Part shown: one piece after another, positions 55,965 to 64,000 of the stretch | Numbering within the stretch: position 1 is the stretch's first letter | How the letters are laid out: every line of letters begins with the position of its first letter | Source of the DNA: Puteibacter caeruleilacunae | GTDB taxonomy: Bacteria; Bacteroidota; Bacteroidia; Bacteroidales; Prolixibacteraceae | NCBI GenBank assembly: GCA_005217565.1 | Contig: SJCO01000018.1 | Coordinates: 1-64,000, forward strand | Direction: 5' to 3' | DNA: 64,000 bases | The notes under the pieces: generated by a model | What the model was told of the DNA's origin: nothing | The model's input: only the letters and a program-made list of their open reading frames with translations | The model's database searches: none | Position numbers and translations under genes: made by a program

Positions 55965-57127
55965 TAAATAAGAAAATACTTTTTATAGCAAGAAATATAC
56001 CGGTTCCAGGACAGCCAAATCCCAATGGAATCATATTAAAGATCGCGAAAAATCTAAAAAGTACATCCATGACTATCGATGTACTTTTTCCAAAAGAGAT
56101 TGTACCATTCTTCTTAAAGAAAAAATCAAAGTACAGTTATATCTCTCAACTGCCAAAACAGTTTTCCTTACAAGATTTTGCTATTGCAACGATCTCATAT
56201 TTCAGAATTCCCTCTGCTGTTTTATCTTTTCTTTTAATCCACATTTCTTGCATATTAAACAAAAAGAAGCTGGCAAAATATAAGGATTACGATTTAACCC
56301 ATGCCCATTATATTCTACCTGATGCCTATTTTTCTTATTGGTTAAAGAAAAAATATCAAATCCCTTATGTTATATCGGTTCGGGGATCTGACTGTAACTT
56401 TATCCAACGTTTACCTCATTGGTGGTATGTCCATAAACTGATTCGAAGAATACTTTCAAATGCTGATACTGTACTCTGTCACAATAACGGACAGCAACAA
56501 ATGATAGAAAAGCTAGGGATTCAATCTCAACTTGTAAAACATGGTATTGATCCTATCTTCTTTGAGAGAAAAGAGAAAACGTCAACAGATTCCATTGTTC
56601 GCATATTATCAGTGGGAGCTTTAATCCCGATTAAACAAATCGACTGGGTGGTTAAAGCTGTTATGTCGTACAATGGATCCCAGAAGGTACAACTGACCAT
56701 CGTTGGTGACGGTCCGGAGTATGAAAAACTAGAAAAGCTTAGTGAATCATCATCCCACTCCATTTTGTTTGCCGGGAGAAAGAATAAATACGAGTTATCA
56801 GAACTCTATCAACAAACCGATATTTTTGCACTCCCTGGTCGCCAGGAAACCTTCGGATTGGTATTTGCTGAAGCAATGGCAGGAGGTTGTGCAGTCATTG
56901 GTTATAAAGGTCAGGGTATTTATGGGCACTTCCAGGAAGATCGAGATATCCTGTTCGCCTCTTCCTATAATGACTTTGAGACGAAAATACATCGTTTAAT
57001 TGATGACCAACAACGTCGCACCTCTATTGCACAACAAGGACAAGAACAAAGCAAATCGTTCAGCTGGGAAGAAGTGACACGAAATTATAGCACTATATAT
57101 CAGAAAATCTGGCAGAGTAATGCTTAA
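55961..57127 (+). CDS. Glycosyltransferase, GT4-like
   Basis: A 388-residue GT-B enzyme. N-terminal domain with RNIPVPGQPNPNGI and DLTHAHYILPDAYFSYWL. The C-terminal nucleotide-sugar half carries SVGALIPIKQIDWVVKA, the LPGRQETFGLVFAEAMAGG motif (E-x7-E type retaining site) and a helical end. Its substrate is unknown. It overlaps the flippase by 4 bp and is convergent with the asparagine-synthetase-like gene 9 bp away. Confidence 0.9.
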   Translation: MINKKILFIARNIPVPGQPNPNGIILKIAKNLKSTSMTIDVLFPKEIVPFFLKKKSKYSYISQLPKQFSLQDFAIATISYFRIPSAVLSFLLIHISCILNKKKLAKYKDYDLTHAHYILPDAYFSYWLKKKYQIPYVISVRGSDCNFIQRLPHWWYVHKLIRRILSNADTVLCHNNGQQQMIEKLGIQSQLVKHGIDPIFFERKEKTSTDSIVRILSVGALIPIKQIDWVVKAVMSYNGSQKVQLTIVGDGPEYEKLEKLSESSSHSILFAGRKNKYELSELYQQTDIFALPGRQETFGLVFAEAMAGGCAVIGYKGQGIYGHFQEDRDILFASSYNDFETKIHRLIDDQQRRTSIAQQGQEQSKSFSWEEVTRNYSTIYQKIWQSNA

Positions 57128-57136
57128 GATATTCAA

Positions 57137-58729
57137 CTATTCTTTCAAATCTGTTACAATCTTTTGAATTGAATAAAGATAAGCATAGTGCCACTGTCCC
57201 AATTGATAGTTTCTAAAAGGTTTTGTTTCATCAGGCAGTATTGATTCATCAATCAACGTATCCCATTTTACTGATGAATCCATCAATTGTGTCCTCACAC
57301 CACTATATGTACCTAGCTTCTTTTTGATCACCATATTAACCTTCGGACCAAATTCAGTAAGCCAGTTATTCCAGATTTTTTTGATCTTTTTACCGTCTCT
57401 TCCAATAGCATATAAAGAAGGATTTATCTGGTAAAGATCCTTATGGGCATTTACGTAAAGTCTTTGATTTAAGAGTAATCGCATCGATAAGCGACTAAAT
57501 AAATCCACCAATTCATTGTCATAAAAGGGTAACAACAACTTCATGCCTTCCTGGAAATCAGGAATAGCCTGTCGCACAATATATCTTCTTTGTCTGTTCT
57601 CAAGATTCCATCTTAAGTATCCAGAAATGATTCCATCATCAACCGACATGTTTTCGGCCAGATTATGTCTAAAGATCTCCATATGACGTTTAGATAATTG
57701 CTGTGTTAGTGCCGACGACTTCCATTTAATGATGTAATCAATAATGTCATCCTTCGACTTCCATAGCTTCATTTTCATTCCAAGATGGGCTCCTGCAATA
57801 AAATCCCCTGAGTGACCTGGAATATGGTAGTCGCATTTTCCCTGTAGTCGCTCATAGTTCAAAAAGAATATTTCGCTGGGATAGCCACTTGTTATCCGGT
57901 TAGACGAACAGCCGACACGTTCAAATTTTGGCAACATCTCGGCATCATTTATCTGAACAATATGTTCTTTAACGTTTCTCAATTCTTCAGAAACTTTCAA
58001 TGCAGTATTTATCTCATCATGATCGCGCTGACATCCCTGGGTCATCGTATATGAAGACACACCTCTGTAATCAAGGTGAGCATTTATTAAACGACTATCT
58101 AAACCTCCCGACAAAGGTGCATAAAAGCTACTTGAAGTAGCATTAAGATGATCAGCATAGCGATCCATTATGCGATTCCAAATATCTTCAAAAGATTTAG
58201 CAGCTCGTCGTTCTGCATTATCTTCAAAAGTCAGCTTGAAGTGGTAATACGAGTTTCTTTTTTCGATGAGGTTCTCCCCTTCTACAGAATATTCAAGAAT
58301 TGTATGAGGCGGGACTTCTGTTACATCTTCCAACAATGTTTTATCTCCCTGTACATAACCAAGACACAGATAATCGACCAAAGCATCTTCTCTAAAGATT
58401 TGCTGTTTAACCAAAGAGCGATAATCATCAGAGATCATCAACTGATGATTATTGGTACGATAAAACGATGGATAAAAGCCATAGCGATCATTGATAATCA
58501 ATAAACGATTATTTTCCACCACGATTATAGAGAATATACCGTTATATGATGGAACATTTTCAATAAGACATCCTTGCATATAGTGCTCTTTTAGCACATT
58601 ATGAAAGTCATCTTCTACATATAATTTATCTTCCCAGACCACATTTCCACGAAAATAGAACTGTGTCCCATTTACTTCAAATGATTTTCCCTCAATATGA
58701 TTCTCTGCTGGCGAAAATTCTACCTTCAT
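57137..58729 (-). CDS. Asparagine-synthetase-like protein with degenerate glutaminase half
   Basis: A 530-residue protein with the two-part AsnB layout. The N-terminal half keeps fold-level motifs (NGIFSIIVVENNRLL, INDRYGFYPSFY), but residue 2 is Lys, so the catalytic Cys2 of class II glutamine amidotransferases is missing. The C-terminal synthetase half has the ATP-binding PP-loop SGGLDS at 207-212. It may therefore adenylate a substrate and use another amine donor, like beta-lactam synthetase, within glycan modification. Neighbours are glycosyltransferases on both sides. Confidence 0.8.
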   Translation of the reverse strand: MKVEFSPAENHIEGKSFEVNGTQFYFRGNVVWEDKLYVEDDFHNVLKEHYMQGCLIENVPSYNGIFSIIVVENNRLLIINDRYGFYPSFYRTNNHQLMISDDYRSLVKQQIFREDALVDYLCLGYVQGDKTLLEDVTEVPPHTILEYSVEGENLIEKRNSYYHFKLTFEDNAERRAAKSFEDIWNRIMDRYADHLNATSSSFYAPLSGGLDSRLINAHLDYRGVSSYTMTQGCQRDHDEINTALKVSEELRNVKEHIVQINDAEMLPKFERVGCSSNRITSGYPSEIFFLNYERLQGKCDYHIPGHSGDFIAGAHLGMKMKLWKSKDDIIDYIIKWKSSALTQQLSKRHMEIFRHNLAENMSVDDGIISGYLRWNLENRQRRYIVRQAIPDFQEGMKLLLPFYDNELVDLFSRLSMRLLLNQRLYVNAHKDLYQINPSLYAIGRDGKKIKKIWNNWLTEFGPKVNMVIKKKLGTYSGVRTQLMDSSVKWDTLIDESILPDETKPFRNYQLGQWHYAYLYSIQKIVTDLKE

Positions 58730-58804
58730 TGTTTCCGTTGTTATTCAATAGTTAGTTCCTATAGTACCAAAATCAATAGTCAATTAATCCTTATCCCTCA
58801 ACCA

Positions 58805-60112
58805 TCAATCATTCTTCATTGGTCCATTCAATATTTCCACTAACGCTTTTGTCAGATTCTTACGATCAAATTTACTAACATCTCCCTTAGAGATATCTGC
58901 TGAAGTAGAATCTCCTTTAAAAAAGGCCAACAAGCGCTCTTTAAAACGGGATACATCGTTTCCTGTAACAAAAGCACCATGATTGCCTGAATGTAAGATT
59001 TCAGCAACATCACCTTCTTCTGATCCAATAGCCAGAATAGGCTTACCTGATCCTAAATATTCAAAGAACTTCCCTGGAATATTACCCTTCACAATATGAG
59101 AGTTATTTAGTATCAATAGCAACAGAGAAGCCTTCTTGTACTTTTCAATAACTTCATCATGTGCCACATAACCTTTGAAGATAAATCGTTCTTTTACCTT
59201 AGGATAATTTTCTAGCACTCTATACACTTCCTGGTCAATCGATCCATAAATAATAATCTTCGTTTTTTCGTAAAACTCATCGTTCCCCTCCATCAGTGCA
59301 TTTAATGCTTCAAATAATCCATGTGGGATTCGATATTCAGAAAGAATTCCGGCATAAACTATATTAAAAGAATCATCTTCAGCTACATCTGTATCATTTT
59401 CAAAGTCTTTGCCATCAAAACCATTGGTTATAACACTTACTTTACTACGGTCTTTAATGTTCATCTCCGAAGCCCAAGTGTTACTTACCGACAATACATG
59501 GTCTGCTTTATCAAAAACTTTCTGCTCCAGCTGGCGATGCCTTTTCCATGCCAGTGAACTAAGATGCATCTTATCCAGATAATCCATCGTTGACCATGGA
59601 TCCCGGAAATCAGCAATCCATTTAATATCGAAATGCTTCTTGAGCTTCAATGCAATCAAATGCATACTATGAGGTGGTCCCGTAGAAACAATCGCATCAA
59701 CAGGGTGATCCTTTAGATACTGCTTTAGATACTTAACGGAAGGACCAATCCAGAATTTGCGGGCATCAGGAATAAACAAATTCCCCCGTGTCCATAATGA
59801 CACATATTCAACTAAAGCTGACTTCTTCCTGTCGGTAGCAAAACCAGGTTGAATTTTATCCTCTTTCTTTATTCCGGCAAAACGTTTATAAAGCTGATAT
59901 GGTTCCCAAATTGGTATTTTCACTACCTCCACTTGCTCGGGAATATCTTTCTTTAAAGATTCATCAACAACAGGGATCTCCGGATTCTCTGGAGTAAAGA
60001 CTACCGGTTGCCATCCATTTTCAGGAAGGTATTTCGAAAATTTCAACCAGCGCTGAACTCCGGCACCTCCCGATGGAGGCCAATAATATGTAATGATAAG
60101 AACTCGTTTCAC
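58805..60112 (-). CDS. Glycosyltransferase, GT4-like
   Basis: A 435-residue GT-B enzyme starting with GTG at 60112. N-terminal KRVLIITYYWPPSGGAGVQR is the common Bacteroidota glycan-cluster type with the loop for the acceptor. DAIVSTGPPHSMHLIALKL, NIVYAGILSEYRIPHGLFEA and GKFFEYLGSGKPILAIGSEE mark the donor domain. Likely part of surface polysaccharide or O-antigen-like synthesis. The asparagine-synthetase-like gene follows after 75 bp. Confidence 0.9.
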   Translation of the reverse strand: MKRVLIITYYWPPSGGAGVQRWLKFSKYLPENGWQPVVFTPENPEIPVVDESLKKDIPEQVEVVKIPIWEPYQLYKRFAGIKKEDKIQPGFATDRKKSALVEYVSLWTRGNLFIPDARKFWIGPSVKYLKQYLKDHPVDAIVSTGPPHSMHLIALKLKKHFDIKWIADFRDPWSTMDYLDKMHLSSLAWKRHRQLEQKVFDKADHVLSVSNTWASEMNIKDRSKVSVITNGFDGKDFENDTDVAEDDSFNIVYAGILSEYRIPHGLFEALNALMEGNDEFYEKTKIIIYGSIDQEVYRVLENYPKVKERFIFKGYVAHDEVIEKYKKASLLLLILNNSHIVKGNIPGKFFEYLGSGKPILAIGSEEGDVAEILHSGNHGAFVTGNDVSRFKERLLAFFKGDSTSADISKGDVSKFDRKNLTKALVEILNGPMKND

Positions 60113-60147
60113 GTGACAATAGATCGATTAATGATCGCCTAAATTAC

Positions 60148-60186
60148 CAAAAAAGCCCGAAGAAAATTCTCCGGGCTTCAATTATA
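60148..60186 (-). terminator. Terminator of glyS
   Basis: AAGCCCG (60155-60161) and CGGGCTT (60174-60180) form a 7-bp stem; on the minus strand it is followed by a T6 run, ending glyS transcription before the glycosyltransferase gene. Confidence 0.85.
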
Positions 60187-60234
60187 TATATTTTAAGGTC
60201 TTTTAGTCTAAACCTTGATCTTACTGCAGTTGAA

Positions 60235-61785
60235 TTACAACTTCGCGAAAAGATCTTTAAAGCTAATCTGCGATCCAACAAGAGATCTCAATTGATCAAT
60301 TGAAACTCTTTCTTGCTTCATTGTATCACGATATCTGATAGTTACAGTATTATCTTCAAGAGATTGGTGATCAACAGTTACACAGAATGGAGTACCAACA
60401 GCATCCTGACGACGGTAACGCTTACCAATTGAATCTTTCTCGTCATACTGACAGCTAAAGTCGAATTTCAGGTCGTTGATAATTTCACGAGCTTTCTCTG
60501 GAAGACCATCCTTTTTCACCAACGGCATTACAGCCAACTTAGTTGGAGCCAATACAGTAGGTAACTTCAATACAACTCGCTTATCTTTCTTACCATTAGC
60601 GGCTTCTACCTCTTCCTCACAATAAGCAGCAGACATTACCTGTAGGAACATTCGGTCAACACCAATTGAAGTCTCTACTACATATGGTACATACGATTTG
60701 TTCAATTCTGGATCGAAGTATTGAATCTTCTTACCTGAGAACTCCTGGTGTTGCGACAAGTCGAAATCAGTTCTTGAGTGAATTCCTTCTACTTCTTTAA
60801 ATCCGAATGGGAAACGATACTCAATATCTACTGCTGCATTTGCATAGTGAGCCAATTTCTCATGCTCATGGAAACGGTAATTGTCATCACCAAATCCTAA
60901 TGCTCTGTGCCACTTAATACGAGTCTCTCTCCACTTATCAAACCAGTCTAGCTCGGAGCCAGGGCGAACAAAGAATTGCATTTCCATCTGTTCAAACTCA
61001 CGCATACGGAAGATAAACTGACGGGCAACAATCTCATTACGGAATGCCTTACCAATCTGTGCGATTCCAAATGGAATCTTCATACGACCAGTCTTTTGCA
61101 CATTCAAGTAATTAACGAAAATACCTTGCGCAGTTTCTGGACGAAGATAAACTTTCATCGCACCATCAGAAGTAGATCCCATTTCTGTAGCAAACATCAA
61201 ATTAAACTGACGAACATCAGTCCAGTTTTTAGTTCCTGAAATCGGACATGCAATTTCATAGTCTACGATGATCTGCTTCAACTCCTCAAGATCATTATCA
61301 TTCAATGCCTTGGTAAATCGCTCATTAAGTACTTCAATCTTCTTCTGATTAGCTTGTACTCGAGGATTTGTTTCACGGAATTGTGCTTCATCGAAAGAAT
61401 CTCCAAAACGTTTTTTCGCTTTTTTGATTTCTTTCTCAATCTTATCTTCAAATTTTGCACGCTGATCTTCGATTAAAACATCAGCTCTATATCTTTTCTT
61501 AGATTCTTTGTTATCGATCAATGGATCATTGAAAGCATCAACGTGTCCTGAAGCCTTCCAAATAGTAGGGTGCATAAAAATTGCTGAGTCAATACCAACA
61601 ACATTCTCATGCAACAATACCATTGAATCCCACCAATATTTTTTGATATTATTTTTCAGCTCAACCCCATTTTGGCCGTAATCGTAAACTGCACCTAAAC
61701 CGTCGTACACTTCACTTGATTGAAAAACGTAACCATACTCTTTACAATGGGCTACGAGCTTTTTGAATATATCTTCCTGCGCCAT
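60235..61785 (-). CDS. glyS: Glycine-tRNA ligase (alpha-2 type)
   Basis: A 516-residue class II aminoacyl-tRNA synthetase of the homodimeric, archaeal/eukaryotic-like type (not the alpha2-beta2 type of E. coli). YGYVFQSSEVYDGLGAVYDYG, LRPETAQGIFVNYLNVQ and FRNEIVARQFIFRMREFEQMEMQ (motif 2 region) are clear. The C-terminal anticodon domain ends KDLFAKL. A full -33/-7 promoter lies at 61811-61839 and a terminator at 60148-60186. Confidence 0.97.
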   Translation of the reverse strand: MAQEDIFKKLVAHCKEYGYVFQSSEVYDGLGAVYDYGQNGVELKNNIKKYWWDSMVLLHENVVGIDSAIFMHPTIWKASGHVDAFNDPLIDNKESKKRYRADVLIEDQRAKFEDKIEKEIKKAKKRFGDSFDEAQFRETNPRVQANQKKIEVLNERFTKALNDNDLEELKQIIVDYEIACPISGTKNWTDVRQFNLMFATEMGSTSDGAMKVYLRPETAQGIFVNYLNVQKTGRMKIPFGIAQIGKAFRNEIVARQFIFRMREFEQMEMQFFVRPGSELDWFDKWRETRIKWHRALGFGDDNYRFHEHEKLAHYANAAVDIEYRFPFGFKEVEGIHSRTDFDLSQHQEFSGKKIQYFDPELNKSYVPYVVETSIGVDRMFLQVMSAAYCEEEVEAANGKKDKRVVLKLPTVLAPTKLAVMPLVKKDGLPEKAREIINDLKFDFSCQYDEKDSIGKRYRRQDAVGTPFCVTVDHQSLEDNTVTIRYRDTMKQERVSIDQLRSLVGSQISFKDLFAKL

Positions 61786-61810
61786 AAGACTATTTTTAAA
61801 TTTCGGACAA

Positions 61811-61839
61811 CAAAAATAAGTAAATTATTAGATTATCAA
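61811..61839 (-). promoter_or_regulatory. Promoter of glyS
   Basis: On the minus strand TTG (61839-61837) and TATTTTTG (61818-61811), 18 bp apart, match the Bacteroidota -33/-7 pattern. The ATG is at 61785. Confidence 0.65.
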
Positions 61840-61986
61840 CCTTTTAATTCTTCGAAAACCAACCATAGCAAGTCCATTGTTAACCAAACTTTAATTGACT
61901 AACCTACTATGAATATTTGTATTGGAAATAGTAATCTGTGAAGTCTGCTCCTATTGAGCACTATCTTTTGAACCAATTGTCAAAAA

Positions 61987-62265
61987 CTAGTCAACCTCCT
62001 CGAATTCTACATAATCGCCGTTACTGTCTTTCGACGATTTCTTCTTTTTATTCTTAAATTCTACTGTTACCTCTCCCTCTTGCCTTTGATCATATTGCTG
62101 CTGACGCATCTGATCCTGCATATTCTTTTGCGCCTTATTCACCATTCCCTTCAATATTAAAGGAAGAACATAGCGACTCACAATTCGGCCTATCCAAAAG
62201 ATCGCAACGATAATCAGTAACGTACGGAAAAAATTAACAGCATATAGTATTACTAATGAGATCAT
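61987..62265 (-). CDS. DUF4834 family membrane protein
   Basis: A 92-residue protein with one N-terminal helix (LVILYAVNFFRTLLIIVAIFWIG) and a charged tail containing QDQMRQQQYDQRQEGEVTVEF, typical of DUF4834 in Bacteroidota. Function unknown. It lies between DUF5723 (121 bp upstream) and glyS. Confidence 0.85.
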   Translation of the reverse strand: MISLVILYAVNFFRTLLIIVAIFWIGRIVSRYVLPLILKGMVNKAQKNMQDQMRQQQYDQRQEGEVTVEFKNKKKKSSKDSNGDYVEFEEVD

Positions 62266-62386
62266 AATTCTGCTCCATTATCTAATTCGAGGGTAAAATT
62301 AATAATAAATTTCGAAGTCTCTGAATTATGACACTCGTCTGGCTAGAAAATATACTATTAAACATCCTGGGGTTCAATCACTACAA

Positions 62387-63883
62387 CTACTTCTGAAACA
62401 CAGCATCTTGATCTTTCTTATCTCCAAAACGATCAACCAACTCTCGATTGTTTCCCAAATCATTATCTGCTCTTAACCGACTATAGCGCTGTTTCTTATA
62501 ATCACGATTAAACAATAGGTTTATACCAAAACGCAGACTGGCTACCTGCATATCTGATGGATAAATAATTGAAGCAACATTATCACTAGCTAAATATAAT
62601 TGAACTGCTCCCATTCGAAGTGACATCCCTAATCCGATATTATCAAACTGTCTCTTCATCATTGAGTAACTCACACTAACACCAAGTGATTGGCCTATTT
62701 TTTTATTGGCCGATAAAGTTGCCGAAACATCAGAATACCCTTCGTACTGATAAAACCTTCCAATTAGTCCTATACTTGTCCTTCCATCCAGGAAATAACT
62801 ACCAGCAAGATATATCTTCTTAGGCAATTGTGACACATAAAAGCTTCTACTTTCATTGATCCTAAAACCACTTTGTATGGAATCAGCCAAATCTTCAAAG
62901 GCATCCCTTGCAGGTTTATAACCTGGTGCATTTTCATTAATCGATTGACTCAAATCAACACCTTCAAATCGAAACTCACCTTCTTCGGTAAGGTCATATA
63001 AATCGGCATCCCAACGAATAAAGCCAAAATCAACCAAACTCAAGCCCAAATGTAGTTTCGATGTAGCCTTAAAGTTTACTCCTAAGTCTACTCCAAATCC
63101 TAGATTCTTATTATTGAAAAAGTAATCACCAAATTCGTCCAAACGACCATCTACATCATCAACAAATCCATTCTCATCAAATGTTATATCAACCGGAGCA
63201 GAGATCATTGCATCGCCTGTTGCGCGTAATGTAAGATGTTCTCCCTGAGCTCCCGATTCAACATCTAATTTTAGTTTATTCATTAATAAATTCGACTTTC
63301 CAAAAAGCATTTTTAATGTTCCCCCCACGGTAAAACGCTCATCTAAATCCTTAGATACCCCCACCGCATACTCCCGGTAATGTAGGAAATTCATACCTAT
63401 ACTTCCCAAGTCATAGTTCTGTCCAAGATAATTGGCGTTACCATCCCTAAAAAATGTCACAAGTTTTTTGTCAAACTTAGACTGCCCCAGTTGTTTATCT
63501 CTTATATGAAAACTAAAATAGTATCTCCTACTCCAGAATCCAAAATTGAAATAATCAATCGAGACCTCCTGTAACAGAGAGTTATGATTTCTCAAAGCAT
63601 CATGAAAAGTATTGAAATCTACAATCAATGAGTCTGATTGCTCTCCTGACCCATAATGAATCAAATCAGAATAAGCAAAATCGCTATTGGCATTAATATC
63701 GATACCCGACAATAGAGGAAACCCAATTACCAATCTACTGGAATCCCTATGAACAGCAGGATTTATCTCCTCCGACATCGGTTGTCCCATAAGATGATAA
63801 AGTGTTAATGCCCCTTGTCCCATTGCAAACTCAGCCACCACTAATAAGCCTGCAATTAGTAAACAATGTCTCAATTTAATCAT
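62387..63883 (-). CDS. DUF5723 family outer-membrane beta-barrel protein
   Basis: A 498-residue protein whose signal peptide (MIKLRHCLLIAGLLVVAEFAMG) is followed by a beta-strand-rich chain with recurring motifs typical of Bacteroidota outer-membrane porin-like proteins: HYREYAVGVSKDL, FKATSKLHLGLSLVDFGFI and SLRFGINLLFNRDY. The ATG at 63883 is preferred: an extension to 63934 would overlap the upstream gene and precede the signal peptide. Function not established. Confidence 0.85.
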   Translation of the reverse strand: MIKLRHCLLIAGLLVVAEFAMGQGALTLYHLMGQPMSEEINPAVHRDSSRLVIGFPLLSGIDINANSDFAYSDLIHYGSGEQSDSLIVDFNTFHDALRNHNSLLQEVSIDYFNFGFWSRRYYFSFHIRDKQLGQSKFDKKLVTFFRDGNANYLGQNYDLGSIGMNFLHYREYAVGVSKDLDERFTVGGTLKMLFGKSNLLMNKLKLDVESGAQGEHLTLRATGDAMISAPVDITFDENGFVDDVDGRLDEFGDYFFNNKNLGFGVDLGVNFKATSKLHLGLSLVDFGFIRWDADLYDLTEEGEFRFEGVDLSQSINENAPGYKPARDAFEDLADSIQSGFRINESRSFYVSQLPKKIYLAGSYFLDGRTSIGLIGRFYQYEGYSDVSATLSANKKIGQSLGVSVSYSMMKRQFDNIGLGMSLRMGAVQLYLASDNVASIIYPSDMQVASLRFGINLLFNRDYKKQRYSRLRADNDLGNNRELVDRFGDKKDQDAVFQK

Positions 63884-63896
63884 ACTCCTGGCTGCA

Positions 63897-64000
63897 TTAA
63901 TTTGTAAAGTCAAGAGATGCCTCAACAACAACATTTAGTTTTAAGAGATAATCGGCCAATAGCCTCACTGGAATATCACCCCCTTTGGCTGATTTAATTC
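63897..64000 (-). CDS. 3' end of a gene of unknown identity (partial)
   Basis: An open frame enters from the right edge and stops at 63897-63899. Its last residues read IKSAKGGDIPVRLLADYLL, followed by KLNVVVEASLDFTN. It lies 13 bp before the DUF5723 ATG on the same strand, so the two are probably cotranscribed. The fragment is too short for me to name. Confidence 0.6.
   Translation of the reverse strand, partial: IKSAKGGDIPVRLLADYLLKLNVVVEASLDFTN

Noticed and set aside
57137-58729. Ordinary glutamine-dependent asparagine synthetase
   Set aside because: Cys2 is missing (Met-Lys start), and the gene sits among glycan genes.

Overview
The window is chromosomal DNA of a member of the Bacteroidota, most likely class Bacteroidia and possibly a Marinilabiliales-type marine or anaerobic relative. 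The evidence is AT-rich coding DNA with almost no Shine-Dalgarno sequences, repeated TAnnTTTG boxes just upstream of genes (the -7 element typical of this phylum), and families largely confined to or typical of it (DUF3098, DUF4834, DUF5723, YfhO, DUF177-rpmF). The lineage below phylum is inference. No rRNA, tRNA, CRISPR array, insertion sequence or prophage was recognised.

Layout. 0.2-4.5 kb: M3 peptidase, flavin reductase, a GC-richer repeat-like intergenic block and an aldo/keto reductase. 4.5-10.2 kb: a coiled-coil membrane protein, RNase R behind a long leader hairpin, a TetR regulator, a possible small-RNA locus and a PHP phosphoesterase. 10.5-14.6 kb: dnaG operon (dnaG, PPOX-like, SDR, YkgJ). 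14.7-21.5 kb: a secreted multidomain glycosidase-like protein convergent with a Tat-exported Gfo/Idh oxidoreductase, a small membrane protein, efp, DUF3108 and tsaB. 21.7-28.8 kb: a hybrid-domain sensor kinase and a sigma-54 response regulator, followed by the largest non-coding stretch (about 1.3 kb) and a shortened FAD-linked dehydrogenase. 28.8-34.1 kb: Na/Pi cotransporter, then an RND/MMPL transporter with a polyprenyl synthase. 34.2-48.0 kb: F-type ATP synthase split into atpDC and atpZ-(membrane protein)-BEFHAG. Between the two parts lie a methionine sulfoxide reductase, dxs, a PH-like membrane protein, a sensor kinase, DUF177-rpmF and a bactofilin. 48.1-54.3 kb (minus strand): yfhO-ftsX-DUF3098-uppP-truB-queA. 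54.5-60.1 kb: surface-glycan genes (flippase, two glycosyltransferases, an asparagine-synthetase-like amidotransferase). 60.2-64.0 kb: glyS, DUF4834, DUF5723 and the 3' end of another gene.

How the genes work together. Most are housekeeping: mRNA decay, replication priming, elongation factor P, t6A and queuosine modification, isoprenoid and undecaprenyl-carrier metabolism, ATP synthesis. dxs, the polyprenyl synthase and uppP all bear on isoprenoid or lipid-carrier supply, and uppP lies a few kilobases from the glycan flippase and glycosyltransferases.

The most interesting region is 24.1-26.8 kb. Directly downstream of the kinase/sigma-54 regulator pair are four tandem 16-bp dyads of the form TGTTCAnTTnTGAACA. 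About 75 bp further on is a sigma-54-like -24/-12 sequence, pointing into a stretch with no long open frame. That stretch has purine-rich repeats and several perfect hairpins. This geometry looks like an enhancer array plus target promoter driving a non-coding or very small-ORF transcript. Other structures worth testing are the leader hairpin of rnr, five tandem 11-bp repeats before dnaG, the atpE-atpF hairpin, a TTG-started kinase whose start overlaps the stop of an 8-codon upstream ORF, and an orphan terminator at 9.05 kb.
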